Source of the DNA: Lamellibrachia satsuma
Lineage: Eukaryota > Annelida > Polychaeta > Sabellida > Siboglinidae
Length of the DNA stretch: 64,000 bases
Reading direction: 5' to 3'
NCBI GenBank assembly: GCA_033239005.1
Contig: BSQZ01000011.1
Location: 10,071,001 to 10,135,000, forward strand
Shown here: piece after piece, positions 24,951-37,879 of the stretch
How the letters are laid out: each line of letters starts with the position of its first letter
Position numbering within the stretch: position 1 is the stretch's first letter
The notes under the pieces: generated by a model
Told to the model about the DNA's origin: nothing
What the model saw: only the letters and a program-made list of their open reading frames with translations
Database searches by the model: none
Program-made: the position numbers and the translations under genes

Positions 24951-27273
24951 TTATTTACTACCAAGAAAAAGGATGCTCGTCGATGACGTTACACCAGGCC
25001 AGACGATATTTATCCCCATCCTATAATAACGTTGTGTAACATTTTGATAATTACTGCCTTTTTAGAATTACGGAATGCTGTAATTCTCGTGTTGATATCC
25101 CTGAATGTTGCCTGTGAAGATTAAATAATAATATTAAATACAGGAGCAACTGCGCTGGAAACAGCAGCCACGGGTCCTCGTGTTGTTGGGTGGCATACAC
25201 GGCGCAGTCCATCAGTTCAGCCCGCCTGGTGCCTACCAATCAACCCCCAGTGCTCATTGCAACGTCTTAAAAACCATAACCCTACTAACCAATACTTTGT
25301 ATAATAAAGTTTAGTCACTTAATTAAGGAACATTGAGTAATGACACATATTTACTTGTACATAGCATATTATTAAGCAGCAGTGTTTTGTATTTACTTAC
25401 AGGGCTTTTGGTCGTTCACTGCATGTGGATTAAAATAATCTATTTTATTTATATAAAATGAAAGAAACGTGTAGACAATGTTTGTTTTGTTGTTCGTGTT
25501 TCTCATGTGGTCATCCATAAGTCAACAAAAGTTAATCGTTAACCTAACTAGTTAACTTTACAAATTAATTAAACTTATCTAGTTATCTGTCAAACTACAC
25601 AGTAATTAACTTATTAAAATTTTTTTTTAACTTAACTTAATTCGTCAATCTCGTAGACTAATCGCAAATTGACACAATAAAATCAACTAATGTCCAAAGA
25701 TTGCTTGGGGAACAAAGTCATGAACAAACATCAAGGAAATAACTATTTACCATAGTTGTTGCTACTGCAGCACGGACGGTATATTTAGATTACCTTTGTC
25801 CCAGGGTGATTTAGTCATGAGTGGCACCACTCGATCGTGTCGATATTCTGGTTGTTGCCTCGCACGTTGAGGGTTCCATAATACGCAACAAACAAGTAGT
25901 CATCTTATGAAGGGAATGTATCTCGTGTGATTTGAATGTCCCATGTATAGTCCAGATGCGTGTTTCAACGACTCTGCAACTTGTATTTATGTTTACTTAA
26001 CGCAGTCGTTTTAATTCATCAAATTAACTACATGACCGTCCGCAAAAGTAATTGATTGGACGTTTTGTATTCCAGTTTATCCGATTATCGAAAAGACAGT
26101 GTTCAAAAAGAGTAACGAAATGTTAATGACAGAACGAGAGACAATTTTGAAGGTCTGGGAAAGCTATTTTCAATAAGTTACTGAACAGGGATCTGGAGTT
26201 ACCGAAATATGTAGAGGAGAAAGTGGAGGATATTGTAGATACAGAGGTGGATACCTGATTTAAAGGGGTGAAGAAGAGGAAGGAAACCGATAATAGCAGT
26301 GGGGGAGATTGGAGTCAACTGGACAAAGAATAAATATATGTATGCGTTAAGGTTCCGGCATAGTAGCGGACAGGGTTAACTCTCCCAATATGGAAACGAA
26401 AGGGAGATGTGGAGGGAAATACCGAAGCATCGCACTATAGATCATATTACAAAGCTGCTAGACAGGATTCTGGATGGGAGGATACAAGAGAGTGGATCAG
26501 GTATTAGACGAAAAACAACTTAGATTCAGAAACGTTCAGATGGAATGTTAGCACTACTATAAATCGTAGAGAAGAGGCTGGAGATACAAAGGAATGTGGC
26601 GCTGGGATTTGTGGAGAAGGCATCTATACGGTCCCGCAAGGAATGGTTACAGCAACGGTAACCTGAATGAGATTCCATGAAAAGCAGAAGCCAGGATGCA
26701 AAGGGATGAGTATTGAGATTTTTGTAAGTGAGACTTTCAGGTTAACTTCGGTTTCATGTAAGGAAGTGCATTTAGTTCCTTACTGTATATCATGGTGATG
26801 GAACTACTCGGCAGGAACCAGCACGACGATTTATAGACGACCTGGCCTTAGCAACAGAGCAAACAGGAACGACAAGCGCTGGAGGAGGTGAAACGTTCAA
26901 GAAGAAATTGACAGAGGATGTGCCTGGAGAAGTGATGTGGGTTCGGCAGAGAGAGGGGAAGGGAGAGGGAGAGAGAGAAAGAGGCGGGGAGGGAGAGAGA
27001 GAGAGAGGGGGAGGGAGAGGGAGGGAGGAGTGAAACATCACATTGGAGGTGATCAAGCATAGGGGTGGCTTTATTTTATCCTTGGCGGAATGGTCAGAAG
27101 ATGGGCGTTCGGTGCGGCGGAGGACACAAGTGGGTGCGAAAGCATGGATGAAGGTAGAAGGAATCCTGACGGTCAGAACAATTTCACAAAAGTACAAACA
27201 GAGCAAGAGTAAAAAAAGATGCAACTACGTGAAGCGAACAACTGGGTGTGGAAAATGGAGAATTGCAGGAGCA
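24951..27273 (+). pseudogene. Highly degenerate LINE, copy in D2
   Basis: Homologous to 58610-60840. The first 1.1 kb is noncoding. From about 26100, RT-like blocks can be read across shifting frames: an ETILKVWESYFNKLLN-like block (about 26140-26190), KYRSIAL (about 26418), a GSALSSLLYIMVMELLG-like block before motif C (about 26765-26812), motif C as FIDDLALATE (26830-26859), and the post-RT block WSEDGRSVRRRTQVGAKAWM (27088-27150). A GA-rich tract (26945-27030) interrupts it. Stops are frequent. The clade is not assigned; the post-RT block resembles those of RTE-like elements. Confidence 0.65.
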
Positions 27274-28370
<1,097 letters not shown>

Positions 28371-29635
28371 TACATTTACTGAGTTGATGACAGCATAAAT
28401 CTATGTTTCTATTTTCGTCTATTTTTGATAATTTTGCTAATTATTGTTGACACCCAAAGTCACTATACTCGATAACATGCACACATATTTCATTTGATTA
28501 TCCTATAGAGTTGGAATGTAAATTCCAATCACTGCATTCGCTGAAAGAATTTTGTCTCGCTAGTTTTATGAAAAGGGTTTCCTGGATACCAGAAGAAACA
28601 AAGAAATGGCCTATAATAGTTTGGTTTTGACAAAACTAGACACTTCGTGTTTAAGATGAAGGACAATTTAAATACGTAATACATTGTATGGTTAAGTAGA
28701 TTTTAGAAATATATGATATTCAAACATAAAGAAGGTAAAATAACATGATAAAAAGAAATGTTAATAGAAATAAATGTTGTCACAGAGAACGACAAATCCA
28801 CTGAATAGGCTGTGTTGAGCTAACATCCATCGGGACACAGATCATGGTGGTACTGCGGACAAGATCGAGCACCTAACGTTTAAGTGCGCATAAAAGTGAA
28901 ACAAGGTAACAAAAACTTATCACATTTGCCTGACGTGAAGGACCTTTATTCACGCTTACATTAGAATTTGCTTTACAGAAGAAAGTTAATAATTATGATA
29001 GTTATTGACTGATTAGTCAACTTCTCCAAATACGCGTTCTTAGACTGTCAAGCGTCTAAGAGCGCGCACTAGCCAGTTTAAAAGCGCGCACATTTTATAT
29101 AATCTACAAAGCGCATACCACACATTGTTGTATTGCTTCAAACAAATTATGATATGTCGTATTGCAGCTAACTAGTACTAATTCCTGAAACATACAGTCC
29201 ATGCGTATTGTTTTACATTTTACTGGAAACATGAAGAACTAAAAGTAAAATGGTAAATTTAAAAACACAATGTGTTTCGCACACAAAACCCGATTGGATG
29301 CCTCAAATCAAAACATAAAATGCCAATTAATTAATTGGAATGCTAGGCAACATAAATGTTCACGATGATCAATTATTGGGTACTACAAATTACAAATGTG
29401 TATTCGGGAAAATGCAATAGCGTGCTGGCAAATGTGGTTGCATGGAAAACGACGCTCACTTCCGCAACGAACATAAACATGTGGTGCTCAATGTGCATAT
29501 TAAAAGCACAACATAACGTGAAAGTTTAACCAATATAAATTGAGCAGTACAACATATTAATTTACAACGATAATACCGTCGGAACTTACCTCATAGGAAA
29601 CAACTGACTTCGTCACTCGCGACTGGTATTGCAGC
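28371..29635. other. D2 shared flank, no gene seen
   Basis: 28380-28790 matches 8280-8750 in D1. 29270-29620 matches 9000-9110, 9370-9590 and 38600-38810. Short open frames only. Confidence 0.5.
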
Positions 29636-29910
29636 TTCAAAGGGTAATCAAATTCTTGGATTGATTAGAAGAAACATAACATACAAGGGAAAAAAGTTAA
29701 TTATACCTCTTTATAAAGCAATAGTTAGACCTCATTTAGAATACTGTATACAAGCATGGAGACCATATCGTAAGAAGGATATAGATACGCTTGAACGCTT
29801 GAACGGGTTATAAGTAGGTGAACATTGTTGGACTCTCGATAAGCCAATGGCTTCCTTGTCCACTTGCCATCTGGGTCTTTGGCTTGGATGGCAAATCTTG
29901 TTAAATCTTG
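29636..29910 (+). mobile_element. CR1-like LINE, internally deleted, with TTAAATCTTG tail
   Basis: Plus-strand copy of the family seen at 1-965. It has RT C-terminal codons (GNQILGLIRRNITYKGKK, then [13 protein letters not shown]), joins after about 170 bases to the 3' tail (gactctcgataagccaatgg at 29831), and ends in three ttaaatcttg repeats (29890-29910). The D3 counterpart (38805-38830) is uninterrupted at the same place. A 5-base gactg is present at both ends of the insertion. Confidence 0.8.
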
Positions 29911-30420
29911 TTAAATCTTGACTGCCAGGTGGCGCAGCTTCACGTCAAGTGCGACTTCTCAAAACAACAGTATCCGCGTGATTATTGAATCGTCATTAAG
30001 TGGTCCTACCAACACCTGCCTCTTAGAAAATCATGTCAAGACCAAGCAAATATTAAAATGCATAGGGTCATATATACACTTCGGTTCTCTCGGCCAAAAA
30101 AAACTGTTGGCCCTAAAATTAACCCAGAAAACCGTCAAACCCACGCTTGTTCAATATATTGCACTCTCCAAAGATGACATGGTCAAAACTTCCACACCAC
30201 GCCAACCCGACCATCTGCTGCAAATCAAGTCGCCGGATAGTCTGCTCCTACTCAAGGCGGCAGACCATCTGCTGCCACTCAAGTCGCCAGACCATCTGCT
30301 GCCACCCAAGTCGCCAGATCATCTGCTGCCACTTAAGTCGCCAGACCAATCTGCTGCCACTCAAATCAGCAGATCATCCGTAGCCACTCTAATCGCCGGA
30401 CCGTTGCCGCCAAAACAAAC
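29911..30420 (+). repeat. Duplicon flank with a 27-bp coding-like minisatellite
   Basis: From about 30205 a 27-base unit (ccagaccatctgctgccact plus caagtcg) is repeated about seven times with divergence, reading as SPDHLLPLK in one frame. The D3 counterpart is at 39098-39240. The frame opens at 29918 and stops at 30424, without joining the PHD-finger frame that follows. It may once have been the low-complexity linker of the transposase-derived protein. Confidence 0.6.
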
Positions 30421-30884
30421 CTAGGGATTGTCGACTGCTTGTGACGCGGCCATAGCCGACGCTATTCCTGCTTGTTCGCCACCGCCGACACCTGAACCGT
30501 CCACGACCTCGTACGAGGAAGGCAGAGTCGGCCACTGTGCTTACTGCGTCACCTTTCGAGAAGGAACTCCATGAGAAGGAAACTCTAATCGTGCAGAAGG
30601 GAAAGACCGTCCACTGCAAGGGAAAGGTCATCATGGGAAAAGGGCAGTCTAAACAGAAGAGGACGAGGCAAAAGAAGAAGACCTCAAGCAAGAAGCCTTG
30701 GACCGAGAGCAGTGAAGTGGAAGGTGAGGATTGGCCGGGCCTGATTTGCGGAGAGCCGTTTAGCAACAGTATGTCGCGGGAGGTGTGGGTCCAATGCCAG
30801 GAATGTCACAAGTTGGCCCACAACGAATGCACGCTGGGGCAGACATTCTTTGTCTGTCCAAACTGCGAATCGGACATTGACTGA
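30421..30884 (+). pseudogene. PHD-finger C-terminus of a pogo/Tigger-like transposase (D2)
   Basis: The frame 30537-30884 plus upstream codons reads RPRTRKAESATVLTASPFEK, a basic Lys-rich stretch, then a PHD-like zinc finger: LICGEPF, VWVQCQECHKLAHNEC, and FFVCPNCESD at the end. This arrangement is known from the C-termini of pogo/Tigger (CENP-B-like) DDE transposases. The first zinc ligand is Gly (GLICGEPF), whereas the D3 copy still has Cys. The DDE domain is absent, so only the tail of an element remains. Confidence 0.65.
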
Positions 30885-32309
30885 AATGCATCAGGCATGG
30901 ATCGCACATGTTCGTTCTGTTGTTCTGTTTAGGTCATTGCGTAATGAACTCTACGTTTCAATTATATTATATCGTTAAAGATGTATTGGTTCTGGAACTA
31001 TGCGTTCTTGTTTTTGCATTAGTGTAACCAAGCTTAGCGAGAAAATCAGGAGTAAGGTACTAGTATTGCGATGCTAAAATACCATGTTTTATTATATAAT
31101 AACTTAAGTAAATTTTCAGTTGAATATATCCCACACAGGTACATACAACAATCCTCTTCATTTGTGGGCGCAATACAAATAACAATCTCATATGTTTGCC
31201 TAAGACCATGACATTAGGGAAAGACGGTCTGGGTACTCGTATTGTTTTTGATATATAACTCCATAATATTCCACGAATAAAGAAGACAATTTCTTTCATA
31301 CTCAACATATGTACTTAGGTGATGTACTTGAAGAATACAGTGCGATGATGCACTTTGTTTTAATTGTTTTTCTGTACCAAAGTATGGAAGCTACCATATG
31401 GTTCGCACAGAGATTGAATACCATTAATTGCTGAATGTGGACCTTTATATATATTGCTTTGGTCTTTATGTACGTCCACTACGGACCAGCATGTAAGACA
31501 CATTATGTCTAAATATAACATGACACACCATGAACTGTTTACTACGCAAGTATGATTTGTGAATTGGTGGTAAAATCTAAGCACGAACTAATTTTTTTCT
31601 AACTGCTCTTTCTTATATGGAAATATGTAATTTGTTTAATATGTACATGTGTGTGGATATTCAGTCCGAATAAATGTGGCAGTAATAATAAATCTTCAGG
31701 AAGAACAATTATTGGGTATAAATCCGATCAAAATTTTTTATTATTGCACATCACAATACGCCTGAAGTATTACAGGATAAGAGCGTGCATTTACAAGACC
31801 CGCACGGAAGTCCCTGTTTTTGCCGTTTGGTTAGCCTACACATAAACAACGACTTTACCCATTCTGATTCATCATAATGTGAACGTCGACAAAATTCATT
31901 GAGCTTTTGTCGTTGCTCCTCAAACCGTCTGCACGCTGTTCGAATTTCTGATGCGGGGGTGTCAGTGTTGCTACGAGAAGTAATGCTACTTTGATGTCGT
32001 CAGCTGGTATTTAACGTATCTCAATAAGCTGTGCGCGCACTTATCGGTTGCGCGCTCTTACCCACATTTACTCTACATCAAGCGAGATGAAACCTTGTTG
32101 AAATTCCGATAAGTCAAAGGCGTCTTTCTGCATATGTGGCCTTTAGTAGAGCGATCGATAAGTGAAATTGACAGAGTCGAATTAAACGATGCACTAGTAA
32201 TGTGTTGAACAGCATCCGTTCCGATTAATGTTGTCCGACACTCCTATCTCTGTGCTGCTCAATGTGCGCTTACGTGCAGATTAAAGGTGAAACATGCTGT
32301 GAAAGTTTA
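30885..32309. other. D2 flank shared with D3
   Basis: 30885-31260 matches 39713-40200. 31260-32290 matches 40860-42140, with landmarks ctgcacgctgttcgaatttc (31930) and the run of codons near 31810. The D3 counterpart carries an extra insertion of roughly 650 bases. No convincing gene. Confidence 0.5.
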
Positions 32310-33084
32310 GCCAAATGAAATTATAACTTCTCGCTCTGGAGTGGGCCATTTCATACAAGATCAATATTATCTTTTGGTGTTAACCTTCACGGTCTCCACC
32401 CACAGACTTACCTGAAGACTGCCACACTATAGAACTTCGGTAAGTAGCTCAGCTGGCCGGCTTTGAGTTTGATATACTCAATCGCACTGGGAATGCAAAT
32501 GCCAGTGCCGATGCGCTCAGTCGGAGAGGAACTATGGGTGAACTCCGGGAAGATTTCCGTGTACTACAGCCCCTGGTTCTATCACCAGAGATCCGCAACA
32601 TTTACGCAGTGCGCGTGTTGTCAGGATCCACTGGTCTGGAGGAAGAGCCGACAGCTTCATCGCTAACCCATCCCTCCTATTCCATGGATGAATTGGCAAA
32701 CCTACAATCTCCGGTTCGGGTGCTGTCATGTATCAAACACTGATGGTCGACAGGCAATAAGCAAAGCCCATATGCATTGACGAGGAAGCCCGACCTCCAA
32801 GTTGGAGGAAACTGACGGAGTGCTCGTCGCCGCACGCAGTGGGAGTTTAGCAAGCGTCACCTACAAATACCCCTCCCTGTGTAGCCTCCATGACATGTCA
32901 GGACATCAAGGCTCCGGGAGAACACTGCAGGAGGTGCTACTGACCAGGCATAGCAAGCGATGTCACTCCCAGAGCTCCATTACCGAAAGTGCGACCGCCA
33001 ATTAGCAGTCTGTTTAGAAATATACGTCTCGCTGTCTCAAATACTAGCCGTACAGACGGGAGAACGTTCTCGTGATGACTGTTT
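32310..33084 (+). pseudogene. Ty3/gypsy C: RNase H end and integrase start
   Basis: Matches gypsy A at 3200-3990: the RNase H C-terminal region (codons around QTYLKTAT near 32400), the linker frame MGELREDFRVLQPLVLSPEI (32534-32593), and the integrase HHCC region with LHDMSGHQGSGRT (about 32886) and a CDRQLAVCLE-like block (about 32990). It ends at the codons for the first integrase Asp region (about 33060-33080). Frames are broken near 32745 and 32800. Confidence 0.8.
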
Positions 33085-33320
33085 ACAACTGAATACATTC
33101 AACACACATCTCTTAAACAGAGTAAACTACGTTATTACTAATACACACTGCTCTATAAACCGATGTTCCCACCTAGTGGTTGTACGTTGATCTACGTCAA
33201 GTTGTTTTCAATCTATGTTCTACGTTGCAACAGGACTGGCTGCCACGGACGTTGGACGTCCGCGGTCGATCTGACGCGCGTCCGTCAATAGGTAAATGTT
33301 GACTAAATTATTAACGGGAC
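33085..33320 (+). other. Post-gypsy sequence shared with D2
   Basis: Matches 12284-12500 and 12780-12815. The about 280-base stretch 12500-12780 of D2 is missing here. Confidence 0.45.
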
Positions 33321-33416
33321 CTAAGCTTCCCAGTCATGGAAACAGCGGTGGACATCCTCCGTGGATGGCGGCTCCGTTGTAGTCAACGCGTCAACAAGAG
33401 ATGACAAGAGTGCCAT
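33321..33416 (-). pseudogene. Relic of the cysteine-rich peptide gene (D3)
   Basis: The minus strand from an ATG at 33416 reads 31 codons: leader MALLSSLVDALTT, then EPPSTEDVHRCFHDWEA and stop. It is a closer sister of the D2 relic (same EDVHRCFHD segment and stop position) but has lost the second cysteine through a 3-base deletion and has a shorter leader. No splice-acceptor AG precedes the ATG. Confidence 0.68.
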
Positions 33417-33499
33417 ATAAAGAATACACACGTAGCAAAAAAAACGTACTACTGATTGATATATACATCATTAATTCATTCAATCCTCTTCGTGCCAGG
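33417..33499. other. Flank of the D3 relic
   Basis: Matches 12921-13034 and represents the empty site for the LINE insertion at 13035-13502 together with the following 30 bases. Confidence 0.5.
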
Positions 33500-34165
33500 T
33501 GGCACATAAGGCTTCAACAAGAGAGCGCCACTGCTGTCGGTCTGCAGCTCGTTTAGTGATGGTGTCCCATGTCAGGCGGCATTCTTTCATCACCTTTTCC
33601 ATTGTTCGTCTTTATGTTCCTTTCGGACGACCACGTCTCATTCTACCATCCATCGTAAGGCTGTCTTGGGCAGTGCGCCAGGTGACATTTGGAACACGTG
33701 TCCAAGCCATCTCCATCTTCGCCTCTTGATCTGTGTGGCCAGGTATGTCGCGTCTGTTTAGCGGAGCAACTCTTAATTGTTGATGGTGTTGGGCCAAAAT
33801 ACCCATAGGATCTTTTATAGACACCTGTTTTAGAATGTCTCGAGCTTCTGTGCTATCTTGGCTGACAGTTTTCGGCACTAAGAACTATACAGAAGTACGC
33901 CGAGAACATTACTGTCGTACATTCTCAGTTTTCGTCCCAATCACAGTTTCTTGGATTTGCAGATATACTTCATCATAGCGAAAGGCTGGCTTGCTTTTTT
34001 CTGATTGTAACCATGGCATCTTTGCAGAGTCTCCCTCTGTTGTGATTTTACTTCCCATGGACATAAAGTTCTGAACCTCTTCCAAGGCATCACTGTTGAT
34101 TGTGATTGTGTTGTCTCTCTTGTTGTTGTTCCTCATCAGTTTAGTTTTTGCTGTGTTAAGGAAAC
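33500..34165 (-). pseudogene. LINE RT C-terminal remnant (D3 copy)
   Basis: Minus-strand match to 13503-14110. Blocks include MRNNNKRDNTITINSDALEE (34136-34077) and ILAQHHQQLRVAPLNRRDIP (about 33810-33755), followed by EMAWTRVPNVTWRTAQD and a RRGRPKGT box. The RT palm present in the D2 copy is missing. Stops and frameshifts are partly shared with D2, so decay began before the duplication. Confidence 0.75.
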
Positions 34166-34826
34166 TGCATATGCTGGTTCTTTAATATCAACGTATCACG
34201 GACAACAAGATGTAACACAATTAAAGCAAAGTTTGTATTTATTTAACACACTTAGTTATACCAAGTGTTGAGTGTACCCATGATCTGAGTCGTGCACATA
34301 AATGCATGTTTGTGCGCGCGTGCGTGCGTGGATGCGTGCATGGGTGTAGGTGTTTGTGCATGTGGATGCTCGCACACGTGCGTGCATGATTGCATATACT
34401 TATGTATGTATTATAAATAGTGCTAAATTATACATCATTCATGAAAGAAATATCAAAATGTCTACACCACGACAACCCTCAATGAATTAGTACAACTGAA
34501 CGTGCGTAGTTTACAATATATATGTCAGCAAGCATTTAACGGTGTATGTAATACAATTCTATGCTGACTGGAACATGCACGTTGCGGTTAGAAGAAATAC
34601 GTGCAAAGCTGAATGCACCATGTATTTACACTACTTTTTGCCAACTAAATATAATGTCATCATCAGTGGTGTTCAAACCCCACTCAAATCAACTTGAAGT
34701 GTAAATCTCGTGTATCCAGACGATCCAGCGTTTTTGATAGACGGCTCTGTGTGCAAACGCTCCCATTAAAAATCCAATGCGAATTCAGACCTCAATTAAA
34801 GCGAACTACTATTGCAAAATTTGTTT
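34166..34826. other. Duplicon repeat unit, D3 copy
   Basis: Matches 19370-20110 and the second half of the units at 47963-50537, including a short TGCG/TG region (34310-34385). It ends directly at the stop of peptide gene copy 3; the 3' flank seen at copies 1, 2 and 4 is absent here. Confidence 0.55.
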
Positions 34827-35048
34827 TTATGGGATCAACTTCAATTCCAACTTCAAACAGTCTATACGACACAGAGCTTTCATTGTGAGGCAATATACAT
34901 TCTTTTGTCTTAATGTCAATCCCAGGCAGACAAGGCATCTTTCGTAAGCTTCTTCACAGTCGTCGATACAGCGAATGATTTCTTCTATGGTTGGCGGCTC
35001 CTTTGTAGCCAACGCGCCAAACAGAGACATGACGATGAACATTTTCAT
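34827..35048 (-). CDS. Small secreted cysteine-rich peptide, copy 3 (D3)
   Basis: 73 residues: leader MKMFIVMSLFGALA, acidic TKEPPTIEEI segment, and all seven cysteines (27, 31, 38, 41, 53, 60, 64). The C-terminus after the last cysteine is LKLELKLIP, different from the other copies, because the downstream flank has been replaced at the duplication junction. The acceptor-like ctttttatatag with one more codon-like triplet precedes the aligned start (MKMF versus MTMF). Function unknown. Confidence 0.75.
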   Translation of the reverse strand: MKMFIVMSLFGALATKEPPTIEEIIRCIDDCEEAYERCLVCLGLTLRQKNVYCLTMKALCRIDCLKLELKLIP

Positions 35049-35290
35049 CTATATAAAAAGACAGAAAATATACCTGATATTCAATGCAATATATGCCAGC
35101 AATAAATAATACTGATTGATATTTAGTGTATCTGTTTAATGTACTGGTATCACGTGGCCTCCGTGCTTAGAATGTAACCTATTTGTTGTTTGAGAACGAA
35201 AATTATTTCAAACATCGATTTCTGCATCAAGTCCAAACATTTCATAATAGTCCGATTGGACATGGACTTTTTTACCATACTAAAACAATA
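35049..35290 (-). promoter_or_regulatory. 5' flank of peptide gene copy 3
   Basis: Acceptor-like tract before the ATG and a conserved upstream region (tactgattgatatttagtg at 35109; tatcacgtggcctccgtgct at about 35148), as in the other copies. Confidence 0.45.
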
Positions 35291-36824
35291 TATGTATGTA
35301 GGTAGGTAGAGAGGTAGGTATGCAGATAGGTAGGTTAATAGGTATTTCGGAGAATGGGTGTATTAGTTCCAAGTATCCTTTGAAGAATTTAGGAGCTTGA
35401 ACACTGAACCTTGTGCACTTTCAACGGATCATAAATGACATGTGTTAACTCCTCGCCGTGATTTATGAAATGTTGATGTCTAACCTAAGAATCGAAATGT
35501 TGCTAACCATTGCCTAATTTATTTTCTGTCATAACCCTCACTATGTTGGCCAGCATGGCACGAGAACCCATCAACCGCAGCCTTCCTTTATATAGAAAAG
35601 TAGTGACATTTACATGTAAACGGATGAGGTGAATATATATTGTATTTATTTAAGAGACAATGGATAGACGGGAGAACAGAATGAATTGAGATATAGGTGG
35701 GCATGAATGATGACTGACTTCAACGATGTGTTGTAGGATGGACACCCTGTTGATCAACGAGCACAGTTTCGTTCGCCGACCGCTGATCGGTTGTCCCGGG
35801 AAGGACGTGGTAGGACAATACGACCACATCGAGGTGAGGGGAACCGGGGTTATGCATTTGCCCTACATCAGGAGATCCTGCCGTCCACGACGCCGAGACC
35901 AGTGACCTAAGCGGTGCAAGGCCATTGTTATGTAGAGTTCCGTGGTTTATTATTGTTTGGTGGTCACCAACATGTCTTTCAGATTCTTGTTCATAGAGAA
36001 AGCTGTTGTAAACTTGGTAGTGTAGATTGCTGGATATGTGGTTTGCAGCAGTTTATACGTGGCTTTAGCTGGATTAGCAATAGTCCGAATCTAGGAATGG
36101 ATGGACTTCAACAATATCTTTAAAATGTGTGCATTCTCTCGAAATAGTTATCTCAAGACGGACGATTACGTTTACTGAAGTTCACGATCACACTGAATAT
36201 CGCCCAAGGCACTATAAAGACGCGGGAATTAATATCCCCACTGACTCGAGATACTTCGTCATACGTCATTGCCCCGGCAGTGCATAAACCAAGCAACCAA
36301 GGCGACGCTACATCAACCATGACGCTACCCTTTGTTGCGGCAACGCAGAACGCACGGCCTCCCACGACCACCTAATTACTTCTGAGTCCAGATCAACGCA
36401 CCAATTAACACACCAGCGACATCACCGCATCATGGTTCCACCCAAGGTACCCAAGACACCAACAACCAAATCCAAAGACGAGCGGATTGAAAAGCGTGAA
36501 GCCCATAGTCTAGGTTACCCGATTTGCATAGAACTGCGCATGCGCTTATCAATCTCGCTAGTTAACATGTGATTAATAAATTAAATTAATAATCGTGGGG
36601 TTACGTAAATCGTTGGTCCTACATTGAGGATAGGTAGGTAAGTAGGTACATAGGGTTTAGCCTTTTGAGACATACCTTGTCCAATAGGACAAACCTTCTT
36701 GGAACAATAACAAGAATTGTTTTATCATAAATGTCATTCTTACACCACCGTTACGATACAATATATGGCCAGAAGCCACATGATGCCAGTATTTTAAACT
36801 TTGTCCCTGGTTTATTTCTCTATG
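35291..36824. other. D3 flank shared with D2 and D4
   Basis: A GTAG run (35298-35340) and the cggagaatgggtg box are followed by 35650-36640, matching 22540-24260 with a large deletion (the 22930-23740 part of D2 is missing) and 54125-55580. No gene recognised; the minus open frame 36153-36371 recurs in D4 but stops early there and has no domain. Confidence 0.5.
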
Positions 36825-36960
36825 TGCGTGTGTGTATGTATATATGCATGCATGTATGTTTGTATGCATTTATATGTATATATGTATAATTATGTATGTA
36901 TGTATGTATGTATGTATGTATGTATGTATGTATGTATGTATGTATGTATGTATGTATATA

Positions 36961-37042
<82 letters not shown>
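36825..37042. repeat. (TATG)n and (TA)n microsatellite
   Basis: TATG tetramers 36893-36957, then TA to 37041. It directly precedes the SINE insertion. Confidence 0.95.
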
Positions 37043-37044
<2 letters not shown>

Positions 37045-37057
37045 ATAAAGATAAAAG

Positions 37058-37373
37058 GTACGTAAAGTCATCCCCCAGGCATTACGCCTTAGGAAGCCAT
37101 GAAGGCTTATATGGCTAGTGCTTAAACCTGGTTTCTATAGTGCGAAGCAACTTAGAGTGCAGTTATACTGACTTTCCTGGACGGGACATTAGTCCATCGC
37201 AGGTACCTTCAAAACAGTGTTTGTACTCATTTACAGCTGAGTAGACTGAGGCAAAGTAGGGTAAACGAAATTGCCTAAGCTTCGAAAACGAACCGTGACC
37301 AGTGTGGGTCTTGAACTCACAACCCTTGAATTTATAGTGCAAGACCTTAACCACTAGGCCACGGCTGCCCCCT
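37058..37373 (-). mobile_element. tRNA-derived SINE with V-SINE-like central domain
   Basis: On the minus strand the element begins ggggcagccgtggcctagtgg, with an A-box-like tggcctagtgg (37361-37351) and a B-box-like ggttgtgagttcaagaccc (37324-37306), at tRNA-like spacing. The middle contains gatggactaatgtcccgtcc (about 37195-37176), a signature like the conserved V-SINE domain, described in fishes and molluscs. The 3' part ends at about 37058. The D2 counterpart (24780-24800) lacks it, giving an empty site between the TA tract and the tagtggtaatgtatacc block. Confidence 0.78.
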
Positions 37374-37879
37374 TATAGTGGTAATGTATACCTATTTCAT
37401 TCGCTTTCACAATATAGCCTATGTCGCACATGTTTTCAATCTATTGCACTCACCAAAGAAGACATGGTCAACATTTCACACCACGCCAACCCTCAGTTAA
37501 GCAGTCCAGCTACAGAAAAAAACAGACATTGACTGAGTTGATGACAGCATAAATCTTGTAAATTTTTCTCGTCTATTTTTGATTTTGATTGTTTTTTTAA
37601 TCCCTTAATTTTAGCCATATTTAAAATACTTTAGGTGCCTTTTAATCGTTTAGATGAATATTTTAGTTGACTGAAATTACCCTTAACTGTAATTTTTTTA
37701 ATTACTCGGTCATATTGTTTGCTAACATGTATTTACTGCCGTGCGTTAAATGGGAGGTTATATAAACGGCATTCCATATGTCCTCCCAGAAAACAAGTCG
37801 CTGACTCGTTCTGAGATTCCTATGGTAATCATACGGTTGTGAACGTCGAGTGGGCTTCAGCATGGCTAGCCGTTATAAG
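37374..37879. other. D3 shared flank
   Basis: 37380-37560 matches 24790-24950 and 55730-55900; 37560-37880 matches 55900-56215. No gene seen. Confidence 0.5.

Noticed and set aside
26790..27224. Minus-strand frame with Ser/Pro/Leu-rich repeats (also 60384-60635)
   Set aside because: Complement of the GA-rich tract in the degenerate LINE; no domain.
37305..37373. A functional tRNA gene
   Set aside because: A and B boxes are present, but the sequence continues into a SINE body and does not fold as a complete tRNA by eye.
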